The position numbers and the translations under genes were made by a program. From Thelephora terrestris (taxonomy: Eukaryota; Basidiomycota; Agaricomycetes; Thelephorales; Thelephoraceae): 64,000 nt of DNA. The notes under the pieces were generated by a model. The model worked only from the letters and a program-made list of their open reading frames with translations, did no database searches and was not told where the DNA came from. Below, in pieces: positions 57,307 to 64,000 of the stretch. The first letter of the stretch is position 1. Each line of letters opens with the position of its first letter. Location: NCBI GenBank assembly GCA_015956445.1, contig WIUZ02000013.1:496001-560000 (forward strand), in the 5' to 3' direction.

Positions 57307-60300
57307 CTACTTGTTCTGGGGGCGGGATTTCTGTGGGAAGACGTAAGCAAAATAGTATGACGTGATGTGATGGGAAGAGCGTACGAGTTCCTTGATTTTA
57401 GCCTGTTGACAAGATCAGTTTTGTTAATAGATAAGCGGAGTCCAATATCTTACCGCTTTCATCTCGTCGGTGACTGTATCGCGTAGATACCTGTCGAATG
57501 CAGCTTTGGTACGGTTTTCGCCAGGTGCCGACATCCATTCGGCACACCACATTTTCCTGCATTGTACATTGTTAGTCCCCTTCTTGTTGTATAAGTTCAT
57601 AGCACACGTACCTCCATGGGAACCACCCTTGGGATCCTCCTGCCTTCCTCTTCTTGGCCGGAGGAGGCTTAGGGGAGCCAGGGGTAGCTGTTCCACTATC
57701 GCTGTCGTTGCCACTCGACGGAGTGAGGGTCACAATGATCGGGCTGATGACGGGAGGGGTGGTGGCGGCAATCGGGGCCCTAATGGGAGGGGAGGGATCC
57801 ATGGGAGCCACCGAAGACTCTGAGTGCGTGGGGGAGCTCGGGAAATCAAACCCATCAAGCGCAGCCCTGATTTGAGTAAGTGGGCCTGGAGCGGGAGATG
57901 CGGAAGTATTAGAAGTTTTGCTAGCCGTGTCAGATGTTTGCTGAGGACGAGGGGGAGAGGAATGGCGGGTCCCGCTCCCTGATGCAACGGGAGTGTTCTG
58001 TTTCTTCTGCAGGTTAGATTATACATTAATACCACCCTAAAATAAACTTACTTGAACTGGCGGAGCCGGCGGAATTGTCTGCACGATCTTGACATCTGCG
58101 CTAGGGGGGGGGTCAGATTTCTCATGTGTTGGCACAGTGAGAGAACTCAATACAATGGATCTGCCTGGATGTTTTCAGTAAGATTCCGGCAAGCAGAATG
58201 TAATACAGGACTTACCTTTCCCATTTTCGCAGTGATCTTCTTCTTGGGCGGCGCCTTGGCAGGATGGAAGTCAGAAGCCAAAGGCTTCCCTTTGGATCTC
58301 TTGGGCGATTCTGGGCCCGGATTATCGCCCGCATCTTGACGGCCACGCTTCAAGCCAACCGAAGGGACTGCCAGAGTACCGGTGGGCTCGATGGGAGCGC
58401 TTGCGGGAGCCACGGGAGTGCTTGCAGGCACTGGGGGCAAGGGGTCACTTACCCAGCGATTACATTGTGATTACATTGTGATTTTTTAGACAATGTGTCC
58501 AGCCTGTGGCCAGGAGGTACATGTTGAGTTCTTTTACAAAGTACCCATCAATGCAACCACAATGTGGCCAGTGGGTCCATCTTGATCACTTTTACAAAGT
58601 ACCCATCAATTCGATCACAATGTGCCCTGTGGGTCCATGCAGGATACATTGTAAAAGTATCCATCAAAGTGGCCACTGGGCACTTTGTGAAAGAAGCCCT
58701 TGGTTTCTTTCACAATTTTGTTCACAATGTATCCTACTGGGTGCCTGAGCCACTCATTGAGAGTTCTTTCAAAAAGTGCCCAGCAATGCAACCACAATGT
58801 CCCCAGGGGGTTCTTCTTAATGTTTTCACAATGAACTCTCAATGTGGTTGGATTTCACAACAAACTCTCAAAAAAACCATTGAGTATCTGGTTGAAAACT
58901 TTGTGGACACATTGCTGGATACTTTATGAAAGAACTCTCAATGAGTGGCTCAGGTGTATGCTGGACACATTGTAAGCAAAATTGTGAAAGAACACAGGGG
59001 TTTCTTTCACAAAGTGCCCAGTGGCCACTTTGATGGATACTTTTACAATGTATCCTGCATGGACCCACAGGGCACATTGTGATCGAATTGATGGGTACTT
59101 TGTAAAAGTGATCAAGATGGACCCACTGGCCACATTGTGGTTGCATTGATGGGTACTTTGTAAAAGCACTCAGCATGTACCTCCTGGCCACAGGCTGGAC
59201 ACATTGTCTAAAAAATCACAATGTAATCACAATGTATCTGCTGGGTAAGTGACCCCTTGCCCCCAGTGAGGGGCTGCGATCTCTGTGTCCGACGAAATTA
59301 CGATTGTAACTTTCTCCTTCGAGGAAGCCCGAGCGCGTTTCTTCAAAGGTTGGGTGTCTTCGCTGTCCGTAATAATATCAACTACAATTGGCACCAGGGG
59401 ATGATTTGCAAATTTGATCTTGAGCTCGGGGTCGTTGTCGATAATCGCGGCAATCCTGGTCTTCTTGTAGTGATTAACCCAGAGCTGGCGTACCTTCCAG
59501 TGCCCTTCGCAGAGCTGGAGCCAGGGATATTTTCCTTCCATCGTTAGGCGAAAGTCCTCCCGATGCTTGAGACCGAGGCCAGAATAATGGACCGGCACCT
59601 TACCTTCGTGGAGCATGTCGACCCAGTACGCGGTCATATCGCCGCGGACTTCTTCTTTGACTTCATCAGAAACCATTTCGCCGGATTCATCTTCAAAAAA
59701 GAGGCTCAACACGGGTGCCTTGCTGTCTTTGGGTTTTGCCTTTCTACGGACCGCCAGCCATGCACTTTGGGGCCAATACTTGAGGTTTTCGTAGTGGATT
59801 TTTTTGGGATTGAGCGGGATGCCGAATGTTTTGATGCCGGGGATCTCCCCGGTAGAACTGACCGCGATATGGCCCGCGATTTTCTGAATGTCGTCCTTAG
59901 TGTCATAGACGACATCGCGCAGCGCCTCGAACATTTCCTCGTATTCCCTGACGACCATGTAAGTGATATATATATAATGTGAGACATAAGAATACATACA
60001 GAGAGGTCTTCTCACGAGCTTCAAGTTCTTGAATTTTTCGCATCAATTTTTCATTGATGGCGCGTAGCTCGAGAAATTTGATGGTGTCAGAGTCGGTGCT
60101 GTCATCGTCGGGAGAAGCAGGGGCCTTAGCGTAATGGCCTTTGTAATTTTTAGAGACGTGGGGACACCCAGAATGAGACCCAGAGTTGCGAGAAGCGTGA
60201 TCATGTCGAGAGCGAGAATCAGAGGAACGAGAAGGGCGAGAGTCAGCGGGACGAGAAGGGCGAGAACGAGCAGAGGCAGAATCAGGGCGGTGCGCAACAC

Positions 60301-61138
60301 GAGGCTCGCACTCAGTAGGCTCCTCATCAGGAGAGTCGGAAGCATAAAGCGACTCGTATTCGCCATTTTCAGGAGAAAAGGCATACGGCCGAGCACTTCT
60401 GAAGACAGACACACTGGGGGCAGACCCCTACTTACCTGGCAGGCAAATTGAGGGTTTTTTAAGAGTTTTTCAACAATTTACTCAGATTTTACCCAGTGGG
60501 TTAATTGTGAACAAATTCAAAACTTACCCACCACTTTGCCCACACTTTGATCAGTGGGTAAGTTTTGAATTTGTTCTGAACAAGTTTATCAGTTTACCCA
60601 TGAGGTACTTCTTTGACAAAGCTCCAAGGGTTCTTTCACAAATTGCACAAAATGTGTCCACCACATTATCTGAGCCACTCACCCAAAGTTCTTTCACAAA
60701 TTACCCAGAAATTTACCCACAACATGTTCAATCATGTACACAGTGGGATTGTTGAGAGTTTGTCAAGAAATTGAGTATATCAAGAGTTTGTTGTGATTAC
60801 ATCAAAGAAAACCTGGTGGGTATGTTACTGAGTATGTTGTGAGCAAGTTTTGAAAGAACTCTTGATGAGTGGCTCAGAGCATGTGGCGGGCACATTTGGT
60901 GCAATTTGTGAAAGAACCCTTGGGGTTTGTCAAAGAAGTACCTCATGGGCAAACTGATGAGCTTGTTCAGAGCAAATTCAAAACTTACCCACTGATCAAA
61001 GTGTGGGCAAAGTGGTGGGTAAGTTTTGAATTTGTTCACAATTAACCCACTGGGTAAAATCTGAGTAAATTGTTGAAAAACTTTAAAAAAACCCTCAATT
61101 TACCTGCTGGGTAAGTAGGGGTCTGCCCCCAGTGACAT
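57307..61138 (-). CDS. Gene V, unknown multi-exon protein struck by two foldback elements
   Basis: The start ATG (61138-61136) is separated from the rest by CACTG element 4 inserted after base 4 of the coding sequence. Removing that insertion and one duplication copy restores MSVFRSARPYAFSPENGE. The head is Ser/Arg-rich (SARSRPSRPADSRPSRSS), then a short coiled coil (ELRAINEKLMRKIQELEARE), and after an intron a conserved-looking block: ALRDVVYDTKDDIQKIAGH, YENLKYWPQSAWLAVRRKAK, GHWKVRQLWVNHYKK. CACTG element 3 then interrupts the exon after SSDTEIAAP; the exon resumes ASTPVAPASAP. Later exons are basic or Pro/Ser-rich, followed by GGSQGWFPWR, KMWCAEWMSAPGENRTKAAF and a last exon ending FPQKSRPQNK at 57307. 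I do not recognise the family; a nuclear, DNA- or RNA-related role is only suggested by the composition. Without splicing of the inserts it is disrupted. Confidence 0.6.
58429..59268. mobile_element. CACTG foldback element 3, 840 bp, in an exon of V
   Basis: Ends read CACTGGGGGCAAGGGGTCAC inward from both sides, with a 3-bp duplication AGG (58426-58428 and 59269-59271). The two halves are near-perfect inverted copies with arms of roughly 350 bp, so transcripts would form a long hairpin. The matching frames found in each arm on opposite strands are a by-product of the symmetry. Read through from gene V, the element adds about 13 codons and a stop. I could not find an in-frame splice solution for it. 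Confidence 0.85.
60412..61134. mobile_element. CACTG foldback element 4, 723 bp, in codon 2 of V
   Basis: Ends read CACTGGGGGCAGACCCCTAC inward from both sides, with a 3-bp duplication ACA (60409-60411 and 61135-61137). It is a near-perfect foldback and its centre shares words with element 3 (for example AGTTCTTTCACAA, GAGCCACTCA). In the orientation of gene V it offers a donor CAG|GTAAAT at 61103 and an acceptor TGCCCCCAG| ending at 60414, at the terminal repeat. Confidence 0.85.
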
Positions 61139-61215
61139 GAGGATGAGATGGATGGAAAGAGAGGGAGATGGATGGAAAGCGAGGGAGATGGATGGAAAGC
61201 GAGGGAGATGGACGG
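61139..61215 (-). repeat. 20-bp CT-rich tandem repeat upstream of V
   Basis: About four copies of a unit GAGATGGATGGAAAGCGAGG on plus, read as CT-rich sequence in the putative leader of gene V just before its ATG. This could be an initiator-type pyrimidine tract. Confidence 0.6.
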
Positions 61216-61322
61216 AACGAAAGAAAGAGAGATAAGATGAAGATTTTTGAGGGAATGGGGTTTATCATCATCACGGCTTCTCGTTCTCGATGTATGTCGT
61301 CATGTTGGTTCGAAAACATATT

Positions 61323-62023
61323 TTAATTGTCTTCGGGGTCGTCTGCCTCAGCTACATCTAGTCCCATTTTTTCTATCATAAAATACTGGTCGCCATGTCC
61401 GTCGATTGAGAAGGGGAACGGAACCATCGCAACCACTGAGAGGATCGATTTAACCCCAATGACAACTAACGACCTCTCCCCACGATACCTACAAACGGCA
61501 AGAGTGGTATTAGTGTACTTAAGAAGATATTCATTTGGAGGGGAGTAGAGCGACACGAGTGCAAACGCCCGCGACTCGTTTCCAATCATCTTGACAAAGT
61601 AGAATTTGATTTCGCCAAAGTGAATGACGTCCTGACATAATATCTGCAGGACCTTTAGACATAACGTACAATTTTGAATTTAATCAAGTCGCGTACCTTG
61701 ACATTTCGATCCATCCGGGACATATCTGAGCATCGCTCACTTTCCTTCCACCGAGATCTGCCAATCTGCTTCGTGGGAAGCTTGAGACGTCCCCACCGCT
61801 GGGCAGTATGTCGGTCAACATCTTCAGCACCTGGGTAGCCGGAGAAGAACACTTTGAACACCTGTTGTTCATCGGGAGGGAGGCGATACGGAGAAGTGTC
61901 CTTAGGTCTGAGTAACAGATAGTCGTCGCCTAGATCTTTAGATCCACGAGGGTCGCCGGTTTGTTTTTGTAAATCGGGCCACATAGCGATAAGCGCGTTG
62001 GTGTGCGCAACTGTCAGGAACAT
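61323..62023 (-). CDS. Gene U, small two-exon protein, start supplied by unit E5
   Basis: Two exons, 62023-61698 or 61697 and 61643-61323, joined over a 53-bp intron (GTACGC...TGCAG), give about 215 residues. Visible blocks are IAMWPDLQKQTGD, PPDEQQVFKVFFSGYPGA, ILCQDVIHFGEIKFYFVK, RAFALVSLYSPPNEYLLKYT and YRGERSLVVIGVKSILSVVA. The second exon resembles a domain I have seen in agaricomycete proteins near DNA transposons, but I cannot name it. The first four codons (ATG TTC CTG ACA) are the end of mobile unit E5, so the gene was probably longer and lost its original 5' end to the insertion. No TATA box is obvious. Confidence 0.5.
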
Positions 62024-62821
62024 GGTATTTTTAAACTTTTTATAACACGCTCTTTCTTCGAACTCTTCTTACCACTTCTTATGTTTTGAATGCTTCACAC
62101 TCCTTATCCTTCACACCAATCATTCGAAACACACACACGCGCGTACTATTCCCAGCAAATCCACAACGAGCTATACAAGTGCTATCCCCATCCCATCAAA
62201 AGTCGACTCTATCTACGGCAGGCCTGAAGGTCAACAACTGTCCATCCCGGAGATCGTAGTGCTGGCCCCTCCTCGCAAGGACCTCTCCGAACATGGCATC
62301 ACCATCTTCGGCACTCAGCTGAACGACTAGTTCAAGCCGATAGGAAGAGATACCTTCGAGCGGACCGATCAGCCTCCCAGATGTCGCCGAACTTTGGAAC
62401 ACCTGGTCCCACATCTCCATCACCGGGTGACTGCTCGACAGTACTATCGACGTAGTCGGCAAGCGACCCTCCGTCTCCCTCATCGGACCCCTGGGCGGAA
62501 TCCTGTCTTGCGAGTCGTAGCTGGTGGCGAAGCTGGATCTCCGACTCGACCTGTCGGTAGGGACGGTTGACTCGATAGCGGAACTCTCGTCCCCCACCTC
62601 GACCAGAGAGGTCACCATCCGACTCAACTGGTCGAGGGTAAGGATTAGCCGACGCGGTCATACGATGAGCAGGACGGCGTCGAGAGCGTTTGCAACGTTG
62701 CCCCTTAGTCACCGGACATACCTCGGCGACCCTCGGAGCATCTTCGGCTCGGTCCACCTCCATGACCTCATCCTCGATCTTCACCAACTGATGGATCGGC
62801 TGCAAGACGCAGCGCCCACAG
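62012..62821 (-). mobile_element. E5: truncated unit of the E1 family with part of gene Z
   Basis: The end TGTCAGGAACATGG at 62012 is the reverse complement of the right end of E1, and similarity to E1 then runs without large gaps up to 62821, within exon 4 of Z, where it stops abruptly. It therefore holds the 3' half of a Z gene (coding up to 62196) and the right end only. It is broken; its other end is not in the window. Confidence 0.75.
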
Positions 62822-63890
62822 CAGTAGTCCTTATTAAAAACATTAACGTTTTAGGAGTTTTTGTCGCAAATTTGAATGATTTTTCTCATGAGTTTTTGAA
62901 TGGCCTGAGGGGGGATATTTTACTCATAAAGTTTTAATGGAAATTATGGGGGGGGACTGGGACCCAGCTTACTGGGCACTGGTGCTCCCAATTAGGCAGG
63001 TGCCGACAGTGTGGGTGGCCCGGGAGAGTGGATTACTTATATAATAAAAATTAAAAAATTCAGGGAAATTCCAGAAAATTCTGGAAAAATTCCAAAAATT
63101 ATTAGAAAATTCCCACGGGTGTCAGGGAGGGCAGAAAATGAAAAATGGACTGTGGGAATTTCCGATCAAAATTTCCCAAAAAGGAAATTTTTGATGGCTT
63201 ACATAAGCAACTCAAAAATGATTTTGATATTGAATTTCCTTTTTGGGAAATTTTGATGGCTGACATAAGCAGGTCATGTGACTGAAAAAAGTGGGTGTTG
63301 CTTATGTAATCAGGTCATGTGACCAACCAAAAAAGGAAAGTTTTGATGGCTTACATAAGCATCTCAAAAATGCTTTTGGAGGGGTCTTTCCTAAAAAGGA
63401 AATTCCTTTTTAGGAAATATTTGATGGATTACCAAAAAAGGAAATTTTGATGGCTTACATAAGCAGCTCAAAAATGCTTTTTGCAAAAATTACTAAAAAA
63501 GGAAATTTCCTAAAAAGGAAATTATATGCTAGAAAATTCGGAAAAATGCCAGAAAAATCCTAAAAAATACTGAAAAAATTCCCACACGTCTAGAAAGTGC
63601 CCAAAATGGTAAATTATTCCCAGAAATATTCAAAAAATTGTTTTTCTGGCTGGAAAAATCAGGAAAAAATTCCAAAAAAATTCCAAAAATTCCAGAGTAT
63701 AGATAAATATTTTATAAAAATTATTCCAATTTTTTCGGTCCATTGAATAGCCCATAATTTCAATATTAATATATTTTTTGCCCAAAAAATTCATAAAAAT
63801 CTCCAAAAATTAGATAAAAATAGGAAAATACAAATATATCTGTAATATTCATTATATCATGAAGTACAGACCAGTTTGTGGTCATAAACT
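62822..63890. other. AT-rich non-coding block with short repeats and palindromes
   Basis: The base composition shifts sharply to AT. A motif near GATGGCTTACATAAGCA recurs at about 63193, 63254 (variant), 63338 and 63450, each followed by CTCAAAAATG-like sequence. AGGTCATGTGAC occurs twice (about 63269 and 63312). A 31-bp palindrome TTTCCTAAAAAGGAA/TTCC... lies near 63390-63420. Runs of AAAATTCCAGAAAATT-like sequence fill the rest. No gene is seen. Confidence 0.6.
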
Positions 63891-63899
63891 AGCCCTAAA

Positions 63900-64000
63900 C
63901 CTAGTCCTGGACCTAACCTAACCTAACCTAGCCTAACCTTAACTCTAACCCTAACCTAGCCTAACCCTAACTCTAACCCTAACCTAGACCTAAACCTACA
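63900..64000. repeat. Degenerate telomere-like tract
   Basis: About 100 bp of imperfect CCTAAC, CCCTAA and CTCTAA words. It reads C-rich on plus towards the right edge, so it is not a right-hand chromosome end in this orientation. Confidence 0.7.

Noticed and set aside
58506-59191. Two near-identical frames on opposite strands starting MARRYMLSSFTK
   Set aside because: They are the two arms of foldback element 3 and arise from its symmetry; they match no protein.
58429-59268. Element 3 as a second splice-out intron in gene V
   Set aside because: The acceptor CCCCCAG is present, but I found no donor that keeps the frame before an in-frame stop.
60507-61039. Mirror-image frames starting MNKFKTYPPLCPHFDQ
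   Set aside because: Arms of foldback element 4, not genes.
63900-64000. A true chromosome end at the right edge
   Set aside because: The C-rich strand faces the wrong way and the repeats are degenerate.
1-64000. tRNA, rRNA, riboswitch or CRISPR features
   Set aside because: I looked for TTCGA-type T-loops with matching stems, rRNA-like blocks and regularly spaced repeats and found none convincing; a covariance-model scan would be decisive.

Overview
The window looks like nuclear DNA of a filamentous basidiomycete, most likely an agaricomycete. Evidence: genes split by many 50-60 bp GT-AG introns, CTAA-type branch points, mushroom-style runs of BTB/POZ genes and TKL-like kinases, and best recognisable relatives (Rictor/Avo3, Vps41, Mrt4, Scs2/VAP, DPP5, Nta1-like amidase, ribosomal uL1 and uL22) that are standard fungal housekeeping genes. 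No bacterial operons, CRISPR arrays, rRNA or tRNA genes were seen.

Layout. 1-13,108 is an accessory island made of nested mobile units. Four units (25-5660, 1259-3562, 6632-9900, 10528-13108) begin TGTCA, end in CA (TGACA in three, CACA in the third) and have perfect 5-bp target duplications (ATCTT, GATGT, GTTCC, AACAC). They have no visible reverse transcriptase or integrase but carry unfamiliar genes, here called X, Y, Z and W; Z and W are intron-rich coiled-coil genes. A fifth, truncated unit lies at 62012-62821. One unit is nested in another, one splits a Tc1-like transposase, and two are hit by CACTG-ended DNA elements. 13,109-14,950 holds no gene I can support.

14,950-47,600 is an ordinary gene-dense block: Rictor (-), uL22/RPL17 (+), a full ABCB-type transporter (+), VAP/Scs2 (+), dipeptidyl-peptidase 5 (+), two convergent paralogous kinase-like genes, MRT4 (-) head to head with VPS41 (+), a DHHC palmitoyltransferase (+), uL1/RPL10A (+) and an N-terminal amidase (-). 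The genes touch TORC2 signalling, ribosome assembly and protein, ER contact sites, vacuolar fusion, drug efflux and secreted proteolysis; nothing suggests a single pathway.

47,600-56,240 holds a decaying eIF4G-like gene that has the eIF4E-binding and MA3 regions but no MIF4G domain, then five tandem BTB/POZ paralogues on the minus strand, of which two look intact and three are broken.

57,300-64,000 is accessory again: a multi-exon gene of unknown function (V) struck twice by long CACTG foldback elements, one inside codon 2 and carrying splice signals that would restore the frame; a small two-exon gene (U) whose start codon is donated by a mobile-unit end; AT-rich DNA with repeated motifs and palindromes; and a short degenerate telomere-like tract at the right edge, pointing the wrong way for a right-hand chromosome end.

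The most notable material is the family of gene-carrying TG...CA units and the splice-competent foldback element in gene V.
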